Positions 7,106 to 15,464 are shown, counted from the first letter of the stretch. The stretch is 64,000 nt of DNA from Mycobacterium ahvazicum (GCF_900176255.2 NZ_FXEG02000006.1:298124-362123); one strand, 5' to 3'. The notes: generated by a model from the letters alone, not told the origin. Made by a program: numbers and translations.

Positions 7106-9256
7106 ATGCCCTTGGCGATCACCGAAGATCATCGCGCCCTCGCCGAAGTAGCGGCCGCAATGGTCGCCGGGCGTGCCGGCCCCGCGGGCGCCCGCCGGAT
7201 CCTGCTCGACCGTGAGAAGAGCGACCGCTGGTGGTCCACCGACGGACTCTGGAAAGAGATGGTCTCCACCGGCTGGCTTGGCCTGCATATCGACGAACGA
7301 TTCGACGGCCAGGGTTACGGTCTGCCTGAACTGACGATCGTGTTGGAGCAACTGGGCCGCGCTGCGGTGGCCGGACCCTTCCTGCCCACGGTCGCAGTGT
7401 CTGCGGTTATCGCTGAAGCCGGGACGGACGGGCAGCGGGAACGGTGGTTGCCGCGGCTGGTGTCTGGTGACGTGATCGCAGGGATCGGCACCGACGGCGG
7501 TGCTGTCGTTCGCGATTCGGCGGTCACTGCCGCTGCGGTACCGGCATTGGCCGAGTCAGGTGCAGACCTGTTTTTGCTTCCCGCCGGTGACGACCTCGTG
7601 CTGCTGGCGGCCGGTGAGGGCGTCAGCATTCGAACTATCGAATCGGTAGATCGGCTGCTGGCCCCGGTCGTGGTACTCGGCCTGAAGTCGGCACCGGTAC
7701 TTGAAATCCTCCCGGGTGCGGCCGGGACGGCGACGCGGATCCTTCGACTGCTGGCCGCAGCCGAGGCAGTTGGCGGGTTGAGCGCGTGCACCGAGATGGC
7801 GACGGCTTACGCCGCCGGGCGCGAGCAGTTCGGCAGACCTATCGGCTCGTTTCAAGCAGTCAAACATCATTGCGCGAACATGCTTGTCGACACCGAACTC
7901 GCAGTCGCCGCGACCTGGGACGCGGCTCGTGCCGATGGTGCGGAGGCCGGGCTGGCCGCGACCATGGCGGCCGGACATGCGTTGACCGCTTATCAGCGGG
8001 TGGCCTTGCAGAACGTGCAGGTGCATGGCGGCATCGGGTACACCTGGGAGCACAACGCTCACCTCTACATCAGACGGGCTACGGTTCTACAAACCTTCGC
8101 CGGCGACCAGGATGCGTTGCGGGACAAAGTCATCGCGCTGCAACGCGACGGCGTTCGCCGACGCCAGTCGGTCGACCTGCCCGAGGGCGCCGAACAGTAT
8201 CGCCAGGCCGCACTGGATTTCCGGGCAGAACTGGAGGCGGCCGACGCCGACGATCACCAAAGGCTTTGGGCGCGCAGCGGTTATCTTCAACCACATTGGC
8301 CCACTCCGTACGGCCGGGCCGCCGACAGCGTCGAGCAGCTCATCATCGAGGACACCCTGGACGGTTTGGACAAACCCAGTCTTGGCCTCGGTGAATGGGT
8401 GGTCCCAACGCTACTGCAACACGGTAGTCCTGAACAAGTCGAGCGACTGATCTGGCCGAGCCTGGAGGGTGACCTGCGGTGGTGCCAGCTGTTCAGCGAG
8501 CCTGGCGCCGGCTCGGACGCGGCGGCGGTTGCTACCAAGGCCAGGCGGGTCGACGGTGGCTGGGTGGTCAACGGTCAGAAGGTGTGGACCAGTGATGCGG
8601 TGAACTGCCAACGCGGCCTGGCCACCGTGCGCACCGACCCGAACGTGCGCAAGCACAAAGGCATTACGGCGATGATCATCGACCTCGCCGACCCGGCCGT
8701 GCGCATTCGCCCGCTCACCGAGATCACCGGTGAGACGCTGTTCAACGAAGTCTTCTTCGACGACGTTTTCGTGCCCGATCGTGATGTGGTCGGCGGTGTG
8801 AACGACGGGTGGAGCGTAGCGATGGCGGCCTTCGGCAACGAGCGCGTGTCGATCGGCGGCGGCTCGGTCACCATGACCGCCGGCGCTTTGCTCGATCTGC
8901 TGGCCCGCCATCGGCCCGGTGACACCGGCATCGCCCGCGAGGTCGGTGCGCTGCTGATCGAGTCCTACACCTTGGCCACGCTGAATCTGCGGCAGGCCGC
9001 CCGAGCCGTCTTCGACGCCGGGCCCGGAGTCGAAGGCAACATCGCCAAATTGTTCGGGGCCGAGCACGCTCAGCGGGTGGCAGAGTTGGCGCTGCGAATT
9101 GCCGACCGGGCCATCCTGGTCGGAGAGGAACCCAATGTCGTACACGACTATCTGTTCAGCCGGTGCCTGACGATCGCGGGCGGCACGTCGGAAATTGTGA
9201 GAAACCTGGTCGCCGAACGCATTCTGGGCCTGCCGCGCGACCCGGCGCCTAAGTAG
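7106..9256 (+). CDS. Fused two-domain acyl-CoA dehydrogenase (FadE34-like)
   Basis: A 716-residue protein with two consecutive acyl-CoA dehydrogenase units, about twice the ordinary length. The first half (about 1-350) ends with GREQFGRPIGSFQAVKHH and QVHGGIGYTWEHNAHLY; the second half has LFSEPGAGSDAA, VNGQKVWTS and AGGTSEIVRN. Known fused or heteromeric enzymes of this kind in actinobacteria (FadE34, ChsE-type) desaturate CoA thioesters of steroid side chains, where the bulky substrate needs an alpha2beta2-like arrangement. It precedes a thiolase-like/DUF35 pair, which fits dehydrogenation followed by hydration and C-C cleavage. Steroid or terpenoid side chain as substrate is inference. Confidence 0.92.
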   Translation: MPLAITEDHRALAEVAAAMVAGRAGPAGARRILLDREKSDRWWSTDGLWKEMVSTGWLGLHIDERFDGQGYGLPELTIVLEQLGRAAVAGPFLPTVAVSAVIAEAGTDGQRERWLPRLVSGDVIAGIGTDGGAVVRDSAVTAAAVPALAESGADLFLLPAGDDLVLLAAGEGVSIRTIESVDRLLAPVVVLGLKSAPVLEILPGAAGTATRILRLLAAAEAVGGLSACTEMATAYAAGREQFGRPIGSFQAVKHHCANMLVDTELAVAATWDAARADGAEAGLAATMAAGHALTAYQRVALQNVQVHGGIGYTWEHNAHLYIRRATVLQTFAGDQDALRDKVIALQRDGVRRRQSVDLPEGAEQYRQAALDFRAELEAADADDHQRLWARSGYLQPHWPTPYGRAADSVEQLIIEDTLDGLDKPSLGLGEWVVPTLLQHGSPEQVERLIWPSLEGDLRWCQLFSEPGAGSDAAAVATKARRVDGGWVVNGQKVWTSDAVNCQRGLATVRTDPNVRKHKGITAMIIDLADPAVRIRPLTEITGETLFNEVFFDDVFVPDRDVVGGVNDGWSVAMAAFGNERVSIGGGSVTMTAGALLDLLARHRPGDTGIAREVGALLIESYTLATLNLRQAARAVFDAGPGVEGNIAKLFGAEHAQRVAELALRIADRAILVGEEPNVVHDYLFSRCLTIAGGTSEIVRNLVAERILGLPRDPAPK

Positions 9257-9270
9257 ATCGGAGAAGACAA

Positions 9271-10407
9271 ATGGTTTGTGCCGTTGTCGGGATCGGCCGT
9301 ACCGAGTACTCCCGCAACTCCGGCCGCACGACCCGCGGCATGGCCGTGGCTGCTTGCCGCGACGCCATCGCCGATGCCGGACTCACGGCGGCCGATGTCG
9401 ACGGTATCTGCACGTTCATGGCCAACGACTCCGAACAGCCGATCTACGTCGGCTGGGCGCTGGGCATCGACGAATTAGCCTGGGCCAACGCAATGTATGG
9501 CGGCGGCAATCTCGTGGCTGACCAAATCGCCACTGCTGCCGCGGTCATCGAGGCTGGTATGTGCAAGGCCGTGTTGGTGTATCGGTCGCTTAACGGACGC
9601 TCCGGCTATCGGTTCGGTCACATCGAAGGACCCATGCGGGTCCAGCACCACGACCAGTTCGACACAGCCTCCGGTTTCATGGTGCCGCCGCAGTGGTTCG
9701 CGATGTGGGCACGTCGGCACCAGCACGAGTTCGGCTCAACCAGTGAAGATCTTGGTCAGATCGCGATCACTCAACGAAGGCACGCGGGCCCCAATGAGCA
9801 TGCGCTGCGACGCGAACCGCTGACCATGGATGACTATCTCGCAGCCCGCTGGATCAACGAGCCGTTCCGCGTACTGGATTGCACTTCGGAGGTTGACGGT
9901 GCGGTGGCGGTGCTGATTGTCGGCGAGGACATCGCCCGCAATACCAAGCAGCCCCCGATGTGGCTGGTCGGATCGTCGAATTCGCAGGGCGGCGCCGGTT
10001 GGAGCGAGTGGGACGACCCAACCGAGATGTACTCCCGCACAGCGGGTCCCAGAATCTGGGAAAAGACAGGCCTGAGTCCATCGGACATGGACGTGGCCTG
10101 CATGTACGACTGCTTTACTTATACGGTGATGGCCACCATGGAGGGCTTCGGCTTCTGCGAGAAAGGCGAAGTCGGCAAGTTCTTCTCGACCGGGCGCGCC
10201 ACTTACGGCGGTGACGTGGTGGTGAACCCGCATGGAGGGCTGCTGTCCGAGGGCTACATTCACGGCCTCAACCACCATTACGAGGCTGCACTGCAACTCC
10301 GCCACGCCGCTGGCGTGCGTCAGGTCGACGATGCCCAGCTCGCGCTGGTCACTGCCGGTGGAGGGCCCTTCGGTGGCGCCAACGTCTACAGCAGGGAGAA
10401 GCCATGA
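9271..10407 (+). CDS. Thiolase-like (SCP2-thiolase/lipid-transfer-type) protein, probable acyl-CoA aldolase or thiolase
   Basis: A 378-residue member of the non-decarboxylating thiolase superfamily, SCPx/Ltp branch. It begins VVGIGRTEYSRNSGRTT and ends with NPHGGLLSEGYIHGLNHHYE and the glycine-rich VTAGGGPFGGAN. The canonical nucleophilic cysteine is not obvious in the segment GIDELAWANAMYGGG, where thiolases have it. This matches the Ltp2-type aldolases, which form a complex with a DUF35 protein and cleave a beta-hydroxyacyl-CoA by retro-aldol reaction. A DUF35 gene follows with a 4-base ATGA overlap, strengthening that reading. True thiolase activity is the alternative. Confidence 0.85.
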   Translation: MVCAVVGIGRTEYSRNSGRTTRGMAVAACRDAIADAGLTAADVDGICTFMANDSEQPIYVGWALGIDELAWANAMYGGGNLVADQIATAAAVIEAGMCKAVLVYRSLNGRSGYRFGHIEGPMRVQHHDQFDTASGFMVPPQWFAMWARRHQHEFGSTSEDLGQIAITQRRHAGPNEHALRREPLTMDDYLAARWINEPFRVLDCTSEVDGAVAVLIVGEDIARNTKQPPMWLVGSSNSQGGAGWSEWDDPTEMYSRTAGPRIWEKTGLSPSDMDVACMYDCFTYTVMATMEGFGFCEKGEVGKFFSTGRATYGGDVVVNPHGGLLSEGYIHGLNHHYEAALQLRHAAGVRQVDDAQLALVTAGGGPFGGANVYSREKP

Positions 10408-10814
10408 CGAGTCCAGCGCTGGCGGCACCGATTCCGGTGCCTGACCCCGATTCGGCGCCCTACTGGGAGGGTCTGAAGAACGGTTCGTTGATGTTGTGCC
10501 GCTGCGACGACACTGGGAAATGGATCCATCCGCCGTTGGAACGCAGCCGGTACACCGGTGGCCCCGTGCACTTCGAGGAAGTCAGCGGGGACGGCACAAT
10601 TTTCAGCTTCATCGTCGTGCGCCAGGCCCTCGTTCCCGGTCGGGTGCCCCCGTATGTCGTCGGGCTCGTCGAACTGGTGGAGCAGCCGGGCCTGCGGATC
10701 AACGCGGTCATCGACGCGGATCCAGCCGACGTGCGAATCGGGCAGCCGGTGCAGATGCGCATCGTCGACCTCGGTGACACCGGTTATCGCATACCGGAAT
10801 TCGTGATCAAGTAG
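10404..10814 (+). CDS. DUF35 OB-fold protein with degenerate zinc ribbon, partner of the thiolase-like protein
   Basis: A 136-residue DUF35 (OB-fold, acyl-CoA-associated) protein. Members normally carry a CxxC...CxxC rubredoxin-like ribbon at the N-terminus. Here that place reads CRCDDTGKWIHPPLERSRY, so the second cysteine pair is missing. The OB-fold part (GTIFSFIVVRQ, PPYVVGLVELVEQPGLRI) is intact. The start overlaps the stop of the thiolase-like gene (ATGA), the usual arrangement for Ltp-DUF35 complexes in which DUF35 stabilises or completes the active site. The second DUF35 at 13064-13507 keeps its cysteines, so the two are not simple duplicates. Confidence 0.85.
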   Translation: MTSPALAAPIPVPDPDSAPYWEGLKNGSLMLCRCDDTGKWIHPPLERSRYTGGPVHFEEVSGDGTIFSFIVVRQALVPGRVPPYVVGLVELVEQPGLRINAVIDADPADVRIGQPVQMRIVDLGDTGYRIPEFVIK

Positions 10815-10823
10815 CCGACCGCG

Positions 10824-11840
10824 ATGACAACTGATCAAAAGCCCACCGGCGCGGTTGACCGCCGGGGTTCGGCAGAAGGTGCGCACAGGCCGGAACACGC
10901 AGCGACGCAGGTTCTTCCGCTGCATCGGTGCACTTCGGAGCTGAGTCACGAGGTCGGTGGAAAGGCTACCGGCCTCGGGGCGCTGATCAAGCAAGGTCTG
11001 TCGGTTCCGCCAGGGTTTGTCGTCACTGTGAGCGCCTACCACGAGGCCGTTGCCGCCGCAGGAGTCGCGCCACGCATCGCGGAAGTACTGGCGACATCGG
11101 GCACCGACCGGGACCGGTCGGCGGCAATCATGACGCTGTTCGACCAAGTCACCCTGCCGGAGAGCCTCGCTGCCCAAGTTGTGGACGCTTACGCCCAGAT
11201 GGGTGGCGGGCCGGTAGCGGTGCGGTCCAGCGCGATTGCCGAAGACACGGCCGAGGCGTCGTTTGCCGGTCAGCAAGATACCTATCTGTGGATCGAAGGT
11301 GCTCCCGCGCTGCTGGATGCCGTTGTTCGTTGTTGGGCAAGCCTTTTCACACCGCGGGCGATCGGGTATCGCCGGCGGTTGAACGTGGCTTCCGATGATG
11401 TGGCGATGGCGGTGGTTGTTCAGCAAATGGTGCCGGCAGTCGCAGCAGGCGTGACGATCACGTTGGAACCGGTGACGGGAGACCGTGGCCAGATCTACAC
11501 CGCGTCAGCCTTAGGCCTGGGTCAAGGCGTGGTCAATGGCGACGTGGAAACCGATAGCGCCTGGGTCGACAAGGCCCGCTTGTGCTTGCGCAAGCGGGAG
11601 ATTGCGCGCCAGACTCGCGCTCATCGGTACGAAAGCGGGGCGGTCAGAATTGTCGATCTCGCGCCCGGCGAGGGTGATGCACCCAGCATCGATGACGACA
11701 CGCTGCTCCAGGTCGCCCGCCTCGCCCTACAAATCGAGCAAAACGCCGGGTACGCCGTGGATGTTGAGTGGGCCGTGGACGCCGACGGCGAGGTTCATCT
11801 GCTGCAGGCCAGACCGGAGACCGTCTGGAATAACCGATAG
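10824..11840 (+). CDS. Split dikinase-type phosphotransferase, ATP-grasp (PPDK/PEP synthase N-terminal) part
   Basis: A 338-residue protein consisting only of the pyruvate-phosphate-dikinase ATP-binding domain. It has GGKATGLGALIKQGLSVPPG, then from about residue 131 VAVRSSAIAEDTAEASFAGQ (the nucleotide loop), later VQQMVPAVAAGVTITLEPVTG and the C-terminal DVEWAVDADGEVHLLQARPE. No phosphohistidine domain is present; that function lies in the protein encoded at 3418-5040. Phenylphosphate synthase of anaerobes is likewise built from an ATP-grasp subunit and a separate His-domain subunit. The first ~30 residues are low-complexity and may be a poorly chosen start. It converges on the kinase-fold gene. 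Confidence 0.85.
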   Translation: MTTDQKPTGAVDRRGSAEGAHRPEHAATQVLPLHRCTSELSHEVGGKATGLGALIKQGLSVPPGFVVTVSAYHEAVAAAGVAPRIAEVLATSGTDRDRSAAIMTLFDQVTLPESLAAQVVDAYAQMGGGPVAVRSSAIAEDTAEASFAGQQDTYLWIEGAPALLDAVVRCWASLFTPRAIGYRRRLNVASDDVAMAVVVQQMVPAVAAGVTITLEPVTGDRGQIYTASALGLGQGVVNGDVETDSAWVDKARLCLRKREIARQTRAHRYESGAVRIVDLAPGEGDAPSIDDDTLLQVARLALQIEQNAGYAVDVEWAVDADGEVHLLQARPETVWNNR

Positions 11841-11878
11841 GCCGAACTTAAAGGGCGCGCCGACGATGGTGCTGTTTC

Positions 11879-12997
11879 TCAGCTCAGCAACTTGCCGGTG
11901 CCGAGATCCGCGTAGGCCTCGGCGAAGCGGCCGAGCACAGCGCGCACGACCTCGACGGAATACATCTGATCGGGCGTAATGGCCCACATGCAGAACCCCC
12001 ACGCCGGGCTCTGCCGATAGGCGGTCCACATCTGTTCGCGGTCCGGCACCGACGAGACGCCGGCGTCGAGCAGGCGCCCGCGGTAGTTGTCGAGGAGTTC
12101 GCGCTCATGCTCGCGACGCGTTGCAGGCGGCAGCGCGCCGATCAAGGCGTAGCCGACGTCGTGGGACCACGAACCCCGTCGCACCAACTGCCAATCCAGG
12201 AGCCCCACGCGGCCGTCCGGTAGAACGTACGTGTTGCGTGGGTGCGGATCCCCGTGCAACAGCGTGATCGGTTCGTGAGCCACCCGGTCCTGCAGGGTCC
12301 AGAACGCCGCCTCCATGGCGTCCATGTCGGCGCCGGTTTTGTTGAGAAGCTCCCGCTTATAGGGAATGTCGACGAACGCGCGGATGATCGCGAAACCGTT
12401 GGTGCGCAGGAATTCTGCGAACCCGCCGGTGACGGGATGCTGTAGCCACGCCAGGTCGCCGTGTCCACCGAGCCTCGGATTCGCCCAGAACGGGGCGTGC
12501 ACGCGGCTCAACGTCGCCAACAGCTCGTCGACCTGCTCGACAGGCAGACCGGCCACCGCGTCGGGCACCTGCGCTCCGCGCATCGTGATGTCCTCGCCGA
12601 TCACCATGAACTGGGACGGGCCGTCGAGATGTTCAGCGAAGTAGGTCGTCATGGTCTCGACGTCGAGGTCGTCGCGAAGATTGCGATAGAACGTCGTCTC
12701 GTCGTCCAGTAGAACCGTCCCGCCGCCGCCCTCCGACAGCGACTCGTCGACCGCGGCGGGAAGATCGTGCACCGTACCAAGTTGTGTCTTGACGAAAAGC
12801 TTTGATGGCAAGTCGGTGTCGCCATCGGCGTAGTCCACGTCGAGGTGGATGTGTGAGGTGGTCCCTTGCCAGGTGCTCTGGACCCGGACATCGGTGACCG
12901 TCACCGCGGGCCGGTGGCGACGCAGCAGCGAGGTCAGAACGGCCGGCGTCAGGTCCTCGGGAGAGCGCAGCGTGATGGGCAAGGCCTGGCTGGTCAT
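11879..12997 (-). CDS. Aminoglycoside/choline-kinase-fold phosphotransferase (APH family)
   Basis: A 372-residue APH-fold kinase. The catalytic loop LLHGDPHPRNTYVLPD and the following metal-binding LLDWQLVRRG (Brenner-type HxDxxxxN and D) are intact. An antibiotic-resistance role is unlikely: the gene lies next to an acyl-CoA dehydrogenase gene and has its own TetR-type operator 22 bp before the ATG. In vertebrate ACAD10/ACAD11 an APH kinase is fused to an acyl-CoA dehydrogenase and phosphorylates 4-hydroxyacyl-CoAs for degradation; actinobacteria carry unfused neighbours. Inference: it phosphorylates a hydroxyacyl-CoA intermediate. The ribosome site is GGTTAGGA. Confidence 0.85.
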   Translation of the reverse strand: MTSQALPITLRSPEDLTPAVLTSLLRRHRPAVTVTDVRVQSTWQGTTSHIHLDVDYADGDTDLPSKLFVKTQLGTVHDLPAAVDESLSEGGGGTVLLDDETTFYRNLRDDLDVETMTTYFAEHLDGPSQFMVIGEDITMRGAQVPDAVAGLPVEQVDELLATLSRVHAPFWANPRLGGHGDLAWLQHPVTGGFAEFLRTNGFAIIRAFVDIPYKRELLNKTGADMDAMEAAFWTLQDRVAHEPITLLHGDPHPRNTYVLPDGRVGLLDWQLVRRGSWSHDVGYALIGALPPATRREHERELLDNYRGRLLDAGVSSVPDREQMWTAYRQSPAWGFCMWAITPDQMYSVEVVRAVLGRFAEAYADLGTGKLLS

Positions 12998-13018
12998 ATC
13001 GCGTCCTAACCGACGGTT

Positions 13019-13034
13019 TGACAGTTGACTGTCA
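13019..13034. promoter_or_regulatory. Perfect TetR-type operator, identical to the one at 999-1014
   Basis: TGACAGTTGACTGTCA again, base for base, 22 bp upstream of the kinase start and 12 kb from the regulator gene. It separates the kinase from the SDR-dehydrogenase-DUF35 genes on the same strand and probably marks a separate promoter. Confidence 0.7.
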
Positions 13035-13063
13035 CATTAGCAGCATCTGGCCCAGCGGATCGA

Positions 13064-13507
13064 TCAATTCGTGACGGGGCGAAACAGCGGCAACCACACG
13101 CGACTGTCTTCCTCGCCCGAGAGCGCGGTCCAGTCTTCGAAGAAAACCTCGACGGCCATCCCAACGTGGATCTCGTCCGGGGAGACGTCGACCACGTTGG
13201 AAATAAGCCGGGTATCGGGCTCCTCGGCAAGCTCTACCATCGCCACGATGTAAGGCGGTTCGTAACCGGGAATCCAATTCTGGCGGTTGACTGTATACGC
13301 CGCCACGGTGGCTCGCCCCGAAACGGGTTCCTGCGCAACGTGAGTGCTTCTGCAGCGCCAGCAGGCCGGCCCGGGCGGGTGGAAGAAGTGGCCGCAATCG
13401 TGGCACCGGCTGATCAGCAGCTCGCCGTTACGGCCGCCCGTCCAGAACGGCCGCGACTCGGCGGTCGGACTAGGTGCCAGGCGCAACTGGGGGCGTTGAT
13501 AGGTCAT
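13064..13507 (-). CDS. DUF35 OB-fold/zinc-ribbon protein
   Basis: A 147-residue DUF35 protein with an intact N-terminal zinc ribbon (CHDCGHFFHPPGPACWRC, four cysteines in two CxxC pairs) followed by the OB-fold (ATVAAYTVNRQ, PPYIVAMVELAEEPDTRL). DUF35 proteins partner thiolase-like enzymes and bind acyl-CoA. No thiolase lies directly beside it; the nearest are at 9271 and 21822. Its ATG overlaps the stop of the acyl-CoA dehydrogenase gene (ATGA), so it is co-translated with it. Confidence 0.88.
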   Translation of the reverse strand: MTYQRPQLRLAPSPTAESRPFWTGGRNGELLISRCHDCGHFFHPPGPACWRCRSTHVAQEPVSGRATVAAYTVNRQNWIPGYEPPYIVAMVELAEEPDTRLISNVVDVSPDEIHVGMAVEVFFEDWTALSGEEDSRVWLPLFRPVTN

Positions 13508-14646
13508 GATCCGGCCAACGATCTGCCGATGACCAGTCGCTGAATCTGGTTGGTGCCCTCGAAGATCTGGGTGATCTTGGCTTCGCGCATGTAGCGCTCG
13601 ACACGATAGTCCCTCGTGTAGCCGTAACCGCCAAATACCTGGACGGCATCGGTGGTGACTTTCATGGCGGCGTCGGTGGCGATCAGCTTGGCCACGGAAG
13701 CGTTGCGCGAGTGGGGCAGTCCCGCGTCGCGTCGCCGCGCCGCGTCCAGGTACGTAGCACGCGCGGAGTCGACTGCGGCAGCCATGTCGGCCAACAGGAA
13801 CGCCAGGCCTTGATGATCGATGATCTTGCGGCCGAACGTCGACCGTTGCTGGGCGTAGGAAACCGCCTCGTCGAGCGCGGCCTGCGCCAGCCCGACGGCT
13901 ACCGCGGCGATGCCCAGGCGGCCCGAATCCAGTGCACTGAAGGCGATCTGGAGTCCTTGTCCTTCCGCGCCGATCCGACGTTGCTCGGAGACGAACGCAT
14001 TGTCGTAGTGTGCCGTCGTGGTCGGGATGGCGTGCAGGCCCATCTTCTCCTCGGGTTTGCCGAACGTCAGGCCGTCGGTGCGCTTATCGACCAGAAAGCA
14101 CGAAATACCCCGTCCGCCTTCGCCTGTGCGAGCGAATAGGTTGTAAAAATCAGCTATGCCGCCGTGGGTGATCCAGGCCTTGGCGCCATTGACTCGGTAA
14201 CCGCCGTCGGTCGCGGTGGCCTTGCAGGTCAGGGCGGCGGCGTCGGAACCGGCCTGCGGCTCGGACAAGCTGTAGGCACCGATCTTGTCACCACCCAGCA
14301 TGGTCGGCAGCCACTGCTGTTGTTGCTCGTCGGTGCCGAACGCGATCAACGGATGGCAGGACAGCACATGGACACTGACAGCCACAGCGACCGCGGCCCA
14401 CCGGGCGGCCAGTTCCTCGAGAACCTGCAGGTATACCTCGTAGGGTTGTCCGCCGCCGCCCCACTCCTGCGGGTGCGGCAGCGTCAGCAGCCCGGTCTCA
14501 CCCAGCGTCGCGAAGACACCGTCGGGATAGGTCTCGTTCTTCTCGTGCTCGTCGACGATCGGATCGAGCACCTTGTCGGCGACGTCGGCGGCCAGTCGGA
14601 CAAGTTCGCGTGCTTCGGGTGTCGGCAGCAGGCGCTCGACGGTCAT
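13504..14646 (-). CDS. Acyl-CoA dehydrogenase
   Basis: A 380-residue single-domain acyl-CoA dehydrogenase of normal length. It shows YSLSEPQAGSDAAALTC (FAD/substrate), NGAKAWITHGG, QQRSTFGRKIIDHQG, QVFGGYGYTRDYRVERYMR and the C-terminal IFEGTNQIQR. It oxidises an acyl-CoA to the enoyl-CoA and passes electrons to ETF. The ATG overlaps the SDR stop (ATGA). The neighbouring APH-fold kinase makes an ACAD10/11-like two-protein system conceivable, in which this enzyme would act on a phosphorylated hydroxyacyl-CoA. Ordinary fatty or branched acyl-CoA use is equally compatible with the sequence. Confidence 0.93.
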   Translation of the reverse strand: MTVERLLPTPEARELVRLAADVADKVLDPIVDEHEKNETYPDGVFATLGETGLLTLPHPQEWGGGGQPYEVYLQVLEELAARWAAVAVAVSVHVLSCHPLIAFGTDEQQQQWLPTMLGGDKIGAYSLSEPQAGSDAAALTCKATATDGGYRVNGAKAWITHGGIADFYNLFARTGEGGRGISCFLVDKRTDGLTFGKPEEKMGLHAIPTTTAHYDNAFVSEQRRIGAEGQGLQIAFSALDSGRLGIAAVAVGLAQAALDEAVSYAQQRSTFGRKIIDHQGLAFLLADMAAAVDSARATYLDAARRRDAGLPHSRNASVAKLIATDAAMKVTTDAVQVFGGYGYTRDYRVERYMREAKITQIFEGTNQIQRLVIGRSLAGS

Positions 14647-15464
14647 GGACTCACGTCCTGCCACTGGCAATCGGTCAATTCCGCCGAGATCTCCCATAGC
14701 CGTCGCGCGCTGTCCGCATCGCGCGCCTTGTCTTTGAGCTTGGTCGGCTTCGGTGTGCCCCACTGGTGCATCAGGCCGCGCGGCGCGATGTAGGTGCCGT
14801 TGGGCAAGGTGGTGGTGATCGCCTGAATGGTCGAGCGGGCCCCGTCGGCCGGGCTCTGCGCAATGCGCGGCGAGAGCACTCGTCCTGCCCACTGCAGTGC
14901 ACCCGAACCGTTGCGGGTGATCCCGGTGTCGGTCATGCCGGGATCCGAGGCGTAGGCGATCTTGCCGCGGGCGACCAATTCCCGCACGAAGAGCAGGTTC
15001 GCCAGTTTGGATTCCCCGTAGGCCGACCACGGGTTGTAGCGGCGATGGTGGTAGTTGAGGTCGTCGAAGTGGATGCGAGCGGTGTTGTAGTTGGTGCTGG
15101 CCACTGCCACGACACGGTCGCGGATCCGGTCGCCGAGCAGACATGTCAGCGCAAAGTGGCCGAGGTGGTTGGTGCCCATATGAGCCTCGAAGCCGTCGGC
15201 CGTGCGGGTCAGCGGCAAACCCAAGACGCCGGCGTTGTTCACCAGTACGTCGACGTAGTCGACGGTGTCGGTGAACTTGCGCACGCTGGTGAGGTCGGCC
15301 AGATCCAGTTCCCGTACCTCGACATCGCCGGGCATCGACGCGGCGGCTTGGTACCCCTTTGCCGGGGTCCGGCACGCGATGATCACTTCGTGGCCCGCGG
15401 CGGCCATGGCGTGCGCGGTCGCCTTACCGACGCCACTGTTTCCGCCGGTGACGATGATTCGCAC
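14643..15464 (-). CDS. Short-chain dehydrogenase/reductase
   Basis: A 273-residue SDR with the nucleotide motif TGGNSGVG at the very N-terminus, NNAG in VLVNNAGVLG, and the catalytic YGESK (YxxxK). It resembles the retinol-dehydrogenase/protochlorophyllide-reductase-like SDRs common in mycobacteria. The GTG start has a GGAGGG ribosome site. It is the first gene of a minus-strand unit followed by the acyl-CoA dehydrogenase and DUF35 genes with 4-base overlaps. A role as hydroxyacyl-CoA or alcohol dehydrogenase of the block A pathway is inferred from context only. Confidence 0.9.
   Translation of the reverse strand: MRIIVTGGNSGVGKATAHAMAAAGHEVIIACRTPAKGYQAAASMPGDVEVRELDLADLTSVRKFTDTVDYVDVLVNNAGVLGLPLTRTADGFEAHMGTNHLGHFALTCLLGDRIRDRVVAVASTNYNTARIHFDDLNYHHRRYNPWSAYGESKLANLLFVRELVARGKIAYASDPGMTDTGITRNGSGALQWAGRVLSPRIAQSPADGARSTIQAITTTLPNGTYIAPRGLMHQWGTPKPTKLKDKARDADSARRLWEISAELTDCQWQDVSP

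Noticed and set aside
9271..10407. Assignment as a degradative acetyl-CoA acetyltransferase
   Set aside because: The nucleophilic cysteine segment is not recognisable, and the adjacent DUF35 gene fits the aldolase-type Ltp proteins better.
11879..12997. Aminoglycoside resistance gene
   Set aside because: Only the generic kinase fold is present, and the gene is in an acyl-CoA catabolic regulon; nothing indicates an antibiotic substrate.
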